From a virus, in the IMG/VR virus record IMGVR_UViG_3300025120_000418, positions 1-27,678 of that record: a DNA stretch of 27,678 bases; one strand, 5' to 3'. Under the pieces are notes generated by a model, which was not told the origin of the DNA, made no database searches, and worked only from the letters and a program-made list of their open reading frames with translations. Both the position numbers and the translations under genes were made by a program. Of the stretch, positions 19,090-27,678 are shown one piece after another (positions within the stretch are counted from its first letter, which is position 1; every line of letters begins with the position of its first letter).

Positions 19090-19904
19090 GTAAAGGTAGT
19101 AATCCAACAAACGTAACAACAACTACGTCAGCAGAACCAAGTGAGTTTATAAGACCATATTACACACAAGCTATTGATGCGGCACAAGGATTGTATGAGT
19201 CGGCTTTACCAAATTATTTTCCAAATAATACTTATGTTGATACTCCAGCAGAAACTAATGCGGCATTAGCATTGGCAACTAATAGAGCAACAGCAGGTAA
19301 TCCTTTATTAAATCAATCACAAACTGAAGCTGGTAATATTCTTTCAGGTAATTATTTGAATCCTAATTCTAATCCTTATTCACAAGCATTATTTAATCAA
19401 ATGGCTGGTGATGTGACATCAGGAGTTCAATCACAATTTAGTAGTGCAGGAAGATTAGGAAGTGGTGCTAATCAAGAAATACTAGCAAGAAGTTTAGGTA
19501 ATTTAGCAAACGAAGTTTATGGCGATCAATATAATCGTGAAAGACAAAACATGGTTAATGCAACACAACTTGCTCCTCAACTTGGTGAAATGGATTACAA
19601 TGATATTACACGATTAGCACAGGTTGGTGATACTCGTGAGGCTATCGAACAAACAAAATTACAAGATGCTATGGCTAGGTTTGATTACGAACAACAAAAA
19701 CCATACATTAAATTAAATCAATATCTTGGTGCATTAGGTGCTAACGTACCAATGAATACATTACAGACTCAACCTTATTTTAGAAACACAGGAGCAGGAT
19801 TGCTTGGTGGTGCTATGGCTGGTGGTCAACTAGCAGGTATGATGGGAGCATCTAATCCAATGGCATATATGTTAGGTGGCGGTCTGTTAGGAGGGTATGC
19901 ATAA
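19086..19904 (+). CDS. Virion protein, probable DNA-ejection component
   Basis: A 272-residue, Ala/Asn/Gln-rich protein. It starts MSKGSNPTNVTTTTSAEPSE and has a helical middle (ALFNQMAGDVTSGVQSQFSS, LARSLGNLANEVYGDQYNRE). It ends in a Gly/Ala/Met-rich hydrophobic stretch (GAGLLGGAMAGGQLAGMMGA and GGGLLGGYA) that could enter a membrane. This composition and place, before a very large internal protein, fit the ejection proteins of podoviruses. No enzyme motif is seen. It joins the upstream gene by ATGA and the downstream gene by TAATG. Confidence 0.65.
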   Translation: MSKGSNPTNVTTTTSAEPSEFIRPYYTQAIDAAQGLYESALPNYFPNNTYVDTPAETNAALALATNRATAGNPLLNQSQTEAGNILSGNYLNPNSNPYSQALFNQMAGDVTSGVQSQFSSAGRLGSGANQEILARSLGNLANEVYGDQYNRERQNMVNATQLAPQLGEMDYNDITRLAQVGDTREAIEQTKLQDAMARFDYEQQKPYIKLNQYLGALGANVPMNTLQTQPYFRNTGAGLLGGAMAGGQLAGMMGASNPMAYMLGGGLLGGYA

Positions 19905-20614
19905 TGGTTGATATAAATGCTCTTATAAATGAAAGACTAATGAACAAGTATGCTAAACCTGCAAACAATAATCAAGGTGGGTTTGGAGGATTGTTAAATT
20001 TTGTTCAATCACCTAGAGGTATGGACATGGCTACAGGTTTATTAGCACAGTCAGGTTATTCCCCTACCCCTACAAATTTAGGATCAGCTTTTGGTAAAGC
20101 AAATCAATATGCTTCAGGTATGGAACTGAAAAGAAATGCAAATGATTTAGCTGAGTTACAAGCTTTAGGAACAATATATAAAAATACAAAAGCACCTAAA
20201 AAATCAGATTTTTTTCAACAGTTAGATATGTTTAATGAGATATCATCTATACCAGCAGATCAAAGATCAGCAGATCAAATAAATAGTCTTGAAGTATTAA
20301 CTGATAAATTAAAAAAAGATCCAAGTATAAATGAATTTAAAGTTTATCTTGCTAATAAATACCAAAGCGGTAAAGAATTAACAAAGGAAGATAAAGATTT
20401 ATTAGGTTTCTTAAAAACTGTTGATCCTATTGCTCAACTATTGCAAGAAAGAATTGAAAGTAAAGTTGGTGGTAATGATACTAAAAAAGAAAAAAAAGAA
20501 AAAAGAATAACAATACCTGAAAATGCTCCAAAATTAAAAAACGATCAAGGTGTTATAATTTATGAAGTAAATGGTAAATATTATAATGCAGATGGAACAG
20601 AATATAAGCAGTAA
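19904..20614 (+). CDS. Hypothetical virion or ejection-associated protein
   Basis: A 236-residue protein. Its first 75 residues are Gly/Asn-rich (NNNQGGFGGLLNFVQSPRGM, DMATGLLAQSGYSPTPTNLG), like the C-terminus of the preceding protein. The rest is helical and charged with a Lys/Glu-rich linker (TKKEKKEKR). It ends with a small beta motif, GVIIYEVNGKYYNADGTEYK, resembling a short KYY/DGT repeat. No family is recognised. It lies between two probable ejection proteins and starts by TAATG overlap. Confidence 0.6.
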   Translation: MVDINALINERLMNKYAKPANNNQGGFGGLLNFVQSPRGMDMATGLLAQSGYSPTPTNLGSAFGKANQYASGMELKRNANDLAELQALGTIYKNTKAPKKSDFFQQLDMFNEISSIPADQRSADQINSLEVLTDKLKKDPSINEFKVYLANKYQSGKELTKEDKDLLGFLKTVDPIAQLLQERIESKVGGNDTKKEKKEKRITIPENAPKLKNDQGVIIYEVNGKYYNADGTEYKQ

Positions 20615-20616
20615 AA

Positions 20617-23600
20617 ATGACAGATGTTCCAGAAGGATTTACAGCAGTAGAAAACACAATACCTGAAGGTTTTACAGCAGTTGATAATGCTATACCTGAA
20701 GGGTTTTCTCCAGTTGAAAGTTCTGTGCCTGAAGGTTTTAATAAAGTAGAGGAACAATCTAATTTTGTTTCTAATGCTAATGCTTCAGTAAATCAAGAAC
20801 CTGTAATTAATAATGTGCCTAAAGGTTTTAAAAAAGTAGAACCTGAGATATTTGGTCAACCATTATCTGAATTACAAAAAGCAGATAATAGTGCCATTTT
20901 AAATGTAATTGGAAATGCTTTTGGTAAAGATTCAACATTAAGAGAAAGATATTCTGATGTTGGTGTACCTGAAGGTGCTAAGATAGCTGGATCAAAAGAA
21001 GAAAAAGATTTTTTTGGTTTTAATACAGTACCAATGGATCAATCTAAAGTGTTAGGAATAACAATAGATAATCCAATTTCTTTATATAACAAATCAGATG
21101 GAGTATTAGATTTTGGTAAAAATGTTTCTAAACATATTAGTAAAGATGTTATTGGAACAGGGTATTCTGCACTTAACCAAGCATGGAAAGCTACTGAAAC
21201 TTTAATAGATGTACCTATAGATTTAATAACACAATCTATAGAAGAAACTGTTTTAGCTACTTTAGGTGAAGATGGTTTTGAAGATTTACAAAAAAAAATA
21301 TTTAAAAGCAATACTGTAAAAGCTGAAGATATATCAGAACTTATGAAAGAAGTTACCTATATTGTATTAGCAGATACAGCATCAAGACCACCTAAACAAA
21401 CCAATAAACAAATTTTTAACGATCAACTTATTACAATAGAAAAAGCTATAAAAGCAGATCAACAAAAAATAGCAAATGATGTAATAACTAAAAATGAAAA
21501 AGATCCTTTAAATGTCGCTCCCAAGAATGATTATATTCAAGCTAAAGAAGAATTTTTTGTTCAAAAAAATAAAGAAAGACTTGAGCCATATTTAGCTGAA
21601 GCTGAAGGTAGAGTCATAGACTATGCTTCTAATTTAATAGCTAAAGAAACTAATAAAGATCCTATGGCTGTTAAGTCAACAGTTACAAATATATACAATC
21701 AAAATAAAACAAAGAATAATGTTCCTAATTATCTTAAAAACATTTTTGATTTTAGAAAAAATAGTACAAAAAGAACTTTAGAACAGGCATATAAAGAAAG
21801 TCAAGGTGCAAAAAGATTTTCTGAAATACAGGCGGTATATCGTCCTTCTGAAATATTTGAAAAAATTGCTAAAGAGTTTCCTGATGTAAGGAGTATTGTA
21901 GAAAAAAACAAAGGCATCAAACAACCTATTTCAAGACAAACTATTTTAAGTAACTTTGTTAAAGATCTTAAAGTTCCAGTTACACAAAAGAAACAAGGTA
22001 AAGCATTAGGTCTTTATTTCCATGATGAAACTGTAACATCATTATACAAGTATGACTTGAATACTATTGCTCACGAAATGGGACACTTTATTAATGGAAG
22101 ATTTCCTAAAATTACAAAAAACTACAGAGAAAATTTAATTTTTGATAAAGAGTTAAAAGCAATATCTTATGATAAGTTTAGTAATGCTGAAGGATTTGCT
22201 GAGTTTATACGTTTGTATTTAAACAAACCTGAAATGGTGCAGAAATATGCACCTAATTTTTATCAATGGTTTGACAGTAATTTAAAGAAAGGTGAGTTTT
22301 CTACTTATGTTGGAGGAAAGCTAGTCAACCTTGACAAAGCATTATTAAAGGCTCAAAAAGAATTTTCATCATATTGGAATCAAGGATCACTTGCTAGATT
22401 ACAATCTAATATAGGATTTACAAAAGATATTAACAGAGGTGTAGCCAAACCTAGAGAGTATTATTATGCTGATATGGTTGATGCTTTATATGGATTAAAA
22501 AGAGCAGGTAAAGATTTAGGTTTTGGAGATATGCTATACGATATAGCTAAAGAACATAGAGGCGGTTTGTTTATGACCGAAAAAATCCTTGTAGATGGTG
22601 TTCCTATTGCTAAGTTAGATGCTAGAACTAAAATTGGAGAACCGAAACAATTTATATTTGAATATACAGGCAAAGGTTTACTTGAGGTTTTAACACCTGT
22701 TGCTAAAGAAATTGATAATTTTATATTATATGCAACTGCAAGATCTGCAAAAGAAACTTACAGACAAGGTAGAGAAAACTTATTTAAACCAGACCAAATA
22801 AAAGCAGGGTTAGAATTAGAAACACCATTATTTGTAAAAGTGTTTGATGATTTACAGACTTGGCAAAAAGGAATTGCTGATTTTGCTCAAAACTATGGAA
22901 AACTTTTTACTAAAGCGGAAAGAGCAAAATGGAACAGAATAGATTATATTCCTTTTAAAAGAGAAAAAACCTCAGGTATTTTTACTGAAGGGTTTACATC
23001 TTCTAATATATCACCTCAGTTTAGTGGTATTAAAATGCTAACAGGTGGACGAGATAATCTAAAACCTATTTTAAGCAATATTATAAATAATGCTTCGTCA
23101 TTAATAGAAGCTTCTATACAAAATAGATACAAGTTAGAAATGTTAGATTTCTTTTCAAAAGAAAGATATTTAGGAACAGGTAGGTTTATTCATATTGCAA
23201 AAGAACCTTCTCGTGCTGTTAAATCAAAAGCTATTACTAAAGATATTATAGATACCTTATCTAATGAATTACAAATTAGATTAGAAAAAATGGGTATGCC
23301 ACCTAGAGATATTGGTAGTGCTAAAAATATGTTACGACAAGCAGGGAATCAAGCTGGATCTTTAATAGAAGTTTTAATACCTGAAAAAAAACCAAAAAGA
23401 TCAGATGGTAAAATGTATATGCCAGTTAGAAGAAATGGCAAAACAGAATATTATGAAGTTCGTGATCCTTTATTATTTACAGCATTAAACAATCTTAAAC
23501 CTAAATCTATAGGTGAAGGTATTGTTAAAAGCTATATTAGCCCTATTAGAGTATTATCACAAAATTTAATTACTCTTGCTTTTGATTTTATAGCAAACAA

Positions 23601-25305
23601 TATTTTAAGAGATACAATTCAATCTTGGGTTACAAGTAAAGCAGGATATATTCCAGTTAAAGATTTTGTAATAGGTTTAAATTCAAGAATTAGACGAGAT
23701 CAAAATTACAAAGAGTTTGTAAATAATGGTGGTGGAAGATCTAGTTTATATGCAAGTGAAGCTAATGTTAAAAGAAAGCTAGATGATTTTTATAATAGTA
23801 AAGGAATTACGCCTTCTCTTGTTTTAAATACACCAAGAAAATTTTTTAGAATGTTAGAAACCATAGGTGATGCTATGGAAGTAGCTTCAAGGCTTGGTGA
23901 AAAAAGATTATTAAAAAAACAAGGTAAATCTATGACCGAACAAATTGTCGGTGCTAAAGAAGTCACAGTAGATTTTGGAACAAGAGGTGCATATCAAACA
24001 GGATTTGGTAAGTTTTTAGAACAAACAGAAAATATTGTTTTGTTTTTAAGAGCCGCAAAACTTGGTATGGATAGAATCTACAGAGCAGGTTTTTTTGATA
24101 AACATAAGAAAAGAGTACAAGCTAAAGTTGTTGGTATGGCAAGTGCGTCTATGGCATTAGGTGTTTTAAATCAGGATAATCCTTTATATAGAGAATTACA
24201 AGATTGGGACAAAGACGGACATTGGCATTTTTTTATTCCCACTTTTGATGGTGCTTGGGGTGAGTATTTTGCAGAAACAGGAGAAATACCTAATCCTCAA
24301 AGTTCAGCAGAAGCTATAGGATATGATCCTGCAACAGGTAACACTAATCCTTTTTACACACATTACAGATTACCCAAACCTTGGGAGATAGGATCTATTA
24401 ATAGTGTTGCTGAAAGATGGGCAATAGGTATGATGAATGGGACATTAGATGCCAAAGAAGCGTTACACATGGCAAAAATACTTCTTGCTAATGTAAGATT
24501 TGAACCTACTTTTCCTATACTTACTCCTATTTATGAAAACATTGTAAATAAAAATACATTTACAAACAAACCAATTATTGATCCCTACGAAGAAAAAACA
24601 TTAGAATCTTTTTTACAAGGATCTACAACTGCATCTGAAACATCAAAAGCAGTATCGCAATATTTATACAAAAAGCTTGGTGTAAATGTTTCAACATTTT
24701 CTGCACCTATGATTGATAATTATGTCAAAGGAATACTTCACACTTTTGGTAATTATGGATTACTGATATCAGATAAAATATTTTTTGATGAGGCGGAAGA
24801 TTTATCAATAAATAAATATCCTGTTATAGGTAAATATTTAAGAGATCCTGTAAACAAAAGCACAGAAAGTGTTTCAAAAGCTTTTGAGTTGATTGCAGAT
24901 TTTGCTAAAGCAGATCAATCTGCCGCTCATTTAGCTAGAGATTATGGTTTTAATGATGATGAAGAATTACTTAATATTTATCTTAATGAAGATCAAAAAT
25001 CTTTAGAAGCTGGTTTAGATTCTTCAGCTAATACAGTTAGACAACAATTCGTAGAAGCAAACTCATTAATTAAAAATATTAAAAAATCAAACAAGCTAAC
25101 TGTAGTTCAATCTTTTGCAAGAATAGTAGCAGAACAAAAAGGAGTTAATGCAGATAACTACATACAAAATTTAAAAGACATAGGGATATACAACGACATA
25201 GGTGCTTTAAAGCAACATATTAACAATGATATTATTATACAAAGAAATATACGAGCAGAAGAATTTGTAAAACTTATCGAAGAAATAAAAGTAGAACCAT
25301 TTTAA
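20617..25305 (+). CDS. Giant polyvalent internal virion protein with zinc-metallopeptidase motif
   Basis: A 1562-residue protein. The N-terminus holds four tandem 11-residue repeats (VPEGFTAVENT type, residues 4-47) and a fifth copy at 67-77 (VPKGFKKVEPE). A metallopeptidase-like segment follows with AHEMGHFINGRF (HExxH at 486-490) and AEGFAEFIRLYL, where E525 or E529 may be the third ligand. A later FDFIANNILRDTIQSW (989 on) and many long helices recall the large polyvalent proteins of phages, which carry several domains into the host with the DNA. It probably sits in the head core and is ejected at infection; the peptidase could act on the cell wall or a host protein. No lysozyme motif is seen. 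Confidence 0.72.
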   Translation: MTDVPEGFTAVENTIPEGFTAVDNAIPEGFSPVESSVPEGFNKVEEQSNFVSNANASVNQEPVINNVPKGFKKVEPEIFGQPLSELQKADNSAILNVIGNAFGKDSTLRERYSDVGVPEGAKIAGSKEEKDFFGFNTVPMDQSKVLGITIDNPISLYNKSDGVLDFGKNVSKHISKDVIGTGYSALNQAWKATETLIDVPIDLITQSIEETVLATLGEDGFEDLQKKIFKSNTVKAEDISELMKEVTYIVLADTASRPPKQTNKQIFNDQLITIEKAIKADQQKIANDVITKNEKDPLNVAPKNDYIQAKEEFFVQKNKERLEPYLAEAEGRVIDYASNLIAKETNKDPMAVKSTVTNIYNQNKTKNNVPNYLKNIFDFRKNSTKRTLEQAYKESQGAKRFSEIQAVYRPSEIFEKIAKEFPDVRSIVEKNKGIKQPISRQTILSNFVKDLKVPVTQKKQGKALGLYFHDETVTSLYKYDLNTIAHEMGHFINGRFPKITKNYRENLIFDKELKAISYDKFSNAEGFAEFIRLYLNKPEMVQKYAPNFYQWFDSNLKKGEFSTYVGGKLVNLDKALLKAQKEFSSYWNQGSLARLQSNIGFTKDINRGVAKPREYYYADMVDALYGLKRAGKDLGFGDMLYDIAKEHRGGLFMTEKILVDGVPIAKLDARTKIGEPKQFIFEYTGKGLLEVLTPVAKEIDNFILYATARSAKETYRQGRENLFKPDQIKAGLELETPLFVKVFDDLQTWQKGIADFAQNYGKLFTKAERAKWNRIDYIPFKREKTSGIFTEGFTSSNISPQFSGIKMLTGGRDNLKPILSNIINNASSLIEASIQNRYKLEMLDFFSKERYLGTGRFIHIAKEPSRAVKSKAITKDIIDTLSNELQIRLEKMGMPPRDIGSAKNMLRQAGNQAGSLIEVLIPEKKPKRSDGKMYMPVRRNGKTEYYEVRDPLLFTALNNLKPKSIGEGIVKSYISPIRVLSQNLITLAFDFIANNILRDTIQSWVTSKAGYIPVKDFVIGLNSRIRRDQNYKEFVNNGGGRSSLYASEANVKRKLDDFYNSKGITPSLVLNTPRKFFRMLETIGDAMEVASRLGEKRLLKKQGKSMTEQIVGAKEVTVDFGTRGAYQTGFGKFLEQTENIVLFLRAAKLGMDRIYRAGFFDKHKKRVQAKVVGMASASMALGVLNQDNPLYRELQDWDKDGHWHFFIPTFDGAWGEYFAETGEIPNPQSSAEAIGYDPATGNTNPFYTHYRLPKPWEIGSINSVAERWAIGMMNGTLDAKEALHMAKILLANVRFEPTFPILTPIYENIVNKNTFTNKPIIDPYEEKTLESFLQGSTTASETSKAVSQYLYKKLGVNVSTFSAPMIDNYVKGILHTFGNYGLLISDKIFFDEAEDLSINKYPVIGKYLRDPVNKSTESVSKAFELIADFAKADQSAAHLARDYGFNDDEELLNIYLNEDQKSLEAGLDSSANTVRQQFVEANSLIKNIKKSNKLTVVQSFARIVAEQKGVNADNYIQNLKDIGIYNDIGALKQHINNDIIIQRNIRAEEFVKLIEEIKVEPF

Positions 25306-25317
25306 GGAGCAATAAAA

Positions 25318-27348
25318 ATGACAGTAAGTTCATATAGTACAACAGCAAATAGCAATACATCAGTCAATGGAATAAATATTTCAGAGGGCATGAGTCCAAG
25401 TGATGTTAATAATGCACAGAGAAGTATTTTATCAGACACAAGATCAGTATGGAATGATAAGGAATGGTTTATACTTGGTGATTCAAATGGAACAACAACA
25501 TTTACAAGAGCCAGTACAACTTCCGTTACAGTAGCGGCAGACATTACATCAACACATCATGTTAATCGTAGAATAAAAATTGTTGGATCTAACACAGGAA
25601 CAATCTTTGGTAAGATTGCAACATCTAGTTTTTCTTCTCCAAATACAACTTTAGCATTTACACTAGATAGTGGATCTATTAATTCAGGTGATACAACTGT
25701 AGATGTGTATGTAGGTTCTACTTACACAGGGTATGCTATTCCAGTTGTTGACGAAGATGATATGGCTAGTAACTCAGCTATACTCCCTCCTTCACAGCAA
25801 TCCGTTAAAGCTTATGCAGATGGTGGTACAGCAACCATTACAGGTAAAACAATTAACCTTGCCAACAATACATTAACTGGAACAACTGCACAGTTTAATA
25901 CTGCTCTTTCAGATAATGATTTTGCTACACTAGCAGGATCAGAAAGTTTAACTAATAAAACATTAACAAGCCCTGTTCTTAATACAGGTATTAGCGGTAC
26001 AGCATTTAAAGATGAAGATAACATGGCTTCAAATAGTGCTACTGCTGTTGCTTCTCAGCAATCTATTAAAGCTTATGTTGATACACAAGTTGGTTTAAGT
26101 GACTTAGATATTAGTGATGGTTCTTCTACAATAGCTATAGATTTAGATTCTGAGACACTAGGATTGCTTGGTGGGACAGGTATAGATAGTACAGCTTCAG
26201 GCAACAATGTAACATTTGCTATAGACTCTACTGTAGCTACTAAGACTGGATCAGAAACACTTACTAACAAAACTATTAGTGGTGCTTCAAACACATTGTC
26301 TAATATAGGCAACTCAAGTTTAACTAACTCCTCAGTTTCTTATGGTGGTGTATCTTTAGCTTTAGGTGCTAGTGATGCTACCCCTGCTTTTAATTTATCA
26401 GATGCAACTGCTTATCCAACAAGTGCATTGAATGGCACAATTTCTAATTCACAATTAGCTTCAGGTATAGATGCTACGAAGATTGCAGATGGATCAGTAA
26501 CAAGTACAGAGTTTCAATACATCAATACTTTATCATCTAATGCTCAAACTCAAATTAGTAGTAAACTAACTGCTTCAAGCAACTTATCAGATTTAAGTTC
26601 TGCTTCTTCAGCAAGATCAAACTTAGGTCTTGGTACAATAGCAACTCAAGCATCTAATAATGTTTCTATAACTGGTGGATCTATTACAGGTATGTCAACT
26701 CCAAGTGGTAATTCAGATGTCGCAAACAAAGATTATGTAGATCAAGCAGTAGCAGGGCTTAGAACAAGAACTATTGCTGAATGTGCTTCAACTGCTAATG
26801 TAAATATTTCAAATGGTTTAGAAGCAGGAGACACAATAGATGGTGTAACTTTGGTGGCAGGTGATCGTTGTTTGTTGAAAGATCAATCTACAGCTACAGA
26901 GAATGGTTTATACATAGCTGTTTCAAGTGGAGCGGCATCAAGAGATCCTGAACATGATACAATAGCAGAATTATCAGGTGGTATGATTGTAGTTAATCAA
27001 GGATCTACAAATGATAATAAAATATTTTTATGTACTACAGATAACACAGGCTCTATTGGTTCTACAAATATTTCGTACACAGTTGTAACTCCTTCAAATT
27101 CAGGCACAGTCACTTCTATAGGGTTAGCACAATCAGGTTCAGAGTTTAGTATATCAGGTTCACCTGTTACTTCAGCAGGAAACATTACATTAAATGTAAA
27201 CAGAATATCTGCAACAAAGATTGGAGCAAACTCAAATGTGTCCGATACAGAGTTTGGTTATTTAGATGGAGTAACCTCACCAATACAAACACAAATAAAT
27301 AATTCTGCATCAGCAGGATTTGCAATAGCTATGTCTGTTGCACTTTAA
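25318..27348 (+). CDS. Tail fibre / receptor-binding protein
   Basis: A 676-residue, Ser/Thr/Asn-rich, beta-type protein with internal repeats: DEDDMASNSA (145 on) and DEDNMASNSA (232 on), each followed by SQQS-V/I-KAY, and several ETLTNKT-like units. Two similar segments end the repeats, TEFQYINTLSSNAQTQIS and TEFGYLDGVTSPIQTQIN. The N-terminus (NGINISEGMSPSDVNNAQRS) is typical of marine phage fibres and would attach to the tail. The fibre probably trimerises and binds the host surface. AAGGAG precedes the ATG. A chaperone or enzyme domain is not visible. Confidence 0.82.
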   Translation: MTVSSYSTTANSNTSVNGINISEGMSPSDVNNAQRSILSDTRSVWNDKEWFILGDSNGTTTFTRASTTSVTVAADITSTHHVNRRIKIVGSNTGTIFGKIATSSFSSPNTTLAFTLDSGSINSGDTTVDVYVGSTYTGYAIPVVDEDDMASNSAILPPSQQSVKAYADGGTATITGKTINLANNTLTGTTAQFNTALSDNDFATLAGSESLTNKTLTSPVLNTGISGTAFKDEDNMASNSATAVASQQSIKAYVDTQVGLSDLDISDGSSTIAIDLDSETLGLLGGTGIDSTASGNNVTFAIDSTVATKTGSETLTNKTISGASNTLSNIGNSSLTNSSVSYGGVSLALGASDATPAFNLSDATAYPTSALNGTISNSQLASGIDATKIADGSVTSTEFQYINTLSSNAQTQISSKLTASSNLSDLSSASSARSNLGLGTIATQASNNVSITGGSITGMSTPSGNSDVANKDYVDQAVAGLRTRTIAECASTANVNISNGLEAGDTIDGVTLVAGDRCLLKDQSTATENGLYIAVSSGAASRDPEHDTIAELSGGMIVVNQGSTNDNKIFLCTTDNTGSIGSTNISYTVVTPSNSGTVTSIGLAQSGSEFSISGSPVTSAGNITLNVNRISATKIGANSNVSDTEFGYLDGVTSPIQTQINNSASAGFAIAMSVAL

Positions 27349-27361
27349 AGAAAGGTAAATA

Positions 27362-27678
27362 ATGGCACAAAATTTTAGAAATCAAATAGCACGAAACACA
27401 GGTACTTCAGCAGTAGATATTCTTAACGCAGTTGACAGCTTCGATACTGTAATTGGTATAAGATTAGCTAATGTTCACACAGCATCAATATCAGTAAATG
27501 TATTTATTGTGAGATCATCAACAAACTACTTCTTAGTTAAATCAGCACCTATCCCTGTAGGTGGTTCACTTGAGTTGATTGACGGAGGTGCGAAAGTTGT
27601 ATTAGAATCAGGTGATAAGATTCAAGCAATTTCAACAGTCGCAAACAGTTTAGATTCAGTTGTTTCTTACATAGACAC
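27362..27678 (+). CDS. Conserved small virion-associated protein (runs off window)
   Basis: A frame from ATG 27362, after AAAGG, stays open to the right edge (105 codons visible). It reads MAQNFRNQIARNTGTSAVDI, then DTVIGIRLANVHTASISVNV, YFLVKSAPIPVGGSLELI and KVVLESGDKIQAIS. This is the 'TVIGI-LAN...V.VF...YLVK-APIP-GgSLel...KvVLesGD' family of small beta proteins found beside fibre genes in many marine phages, including cyanophages. It is likely a minor structural protein; its role is not settled. Confidence 0.75.
   Translation, partial: MAQNFRNQIARNTGTSAVDILNAVDSFDTVIGIRLANVHTASISVNVFIVRSSTNYFLVKSAPIPVGGSLELIDGGAKVVLESGDKIQAISTVANSLDSVVSYID

Noticed and set aside
1-27678. tRNA genes, integrase, attachment sites, lysis genes
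   Set aside because: I looked for cloverleaf-like segments with T-loop bases, tyrosine recombinase motifs, and lysozyme, amidase or holin patterns and found none I could support; they may lie outside the window.

Overview
The window is an AT-rich (about one third G+C by eye) piece of a tailed double-stranded DNA phage or prophage. It is almost entirely coding, with short overlapping genes and no host genes. The capsid and tail set (P22-like TerL, podovirus-type portal, coiled-coil scaffold, SU10/DUF5309-like major capsid protein, gp4-like adaptor, gp10-like tail hub, a large ejection-type protein, trimeric-type fibre) indicates a podovirus. The protein styles and base composition resemble uncultured marine phages of low-GC alphaproteobacteria such as SAR11. 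That host is an inference; nothing here proves it. A CI-like repressor with matching operators suggests a temperate life style, but no integrase, lysis gene or DNA polymerase lies in the window.

Layout. (1) Positions 1-2051, leftward: a recombination operon with a PD-(D/E)XK nuclease, an ERF-family annealing protein, a small protein with an SSB-like C-terminal tip, a tiny membrane peptide and an HNH nuclease. (2) Positions 2051-2788: the repressor gene flanked by palindromic operators. (3) Positions 2788-5200, rightward: a LexA-like winged-helix protein, a DUF1376-type replication protein, unknown small genes, and three 22-bp tandem repeats that could be an origin or a tandem terminator. (4) Positions 5246-8011, leftward: a ParB-like nuclease-fold protein and a chain of very small genes. 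Five of these junctions are TAATG stop-start overlaps, and the gaps between the other genes are filled by perfect stem-loops. (5) Positions 8012-8657: a 650-bp control region with a third copy of the repressor operator, direct repeats, and a 21-codon reading frame that echoes the first 11 residues of the major capsid protein. (6) Positions 8658-27678, rightward: packaging, head and tail genes in one long late operon, broken by an intrinsic terminator just after the capsid gene.

How it fits together. The repressor probably binds near-identical 20-bp sites in front of the recombination operon, between its own gene and the replication operon, and in front of the leftward small-gene operon or late control region. 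One protein could then silence all three lytic modules. On induction, the replication initiator would recruit host replication proteins, and the nuclease/ERF/SSB-like trio would repair or concatenate genomes. The late operon then builds and fills heads. The most unusual features are the contiguous stem-loop leaders in the small-gene operon, the capsid-start echo upstream of the terminase, and the shared operators.
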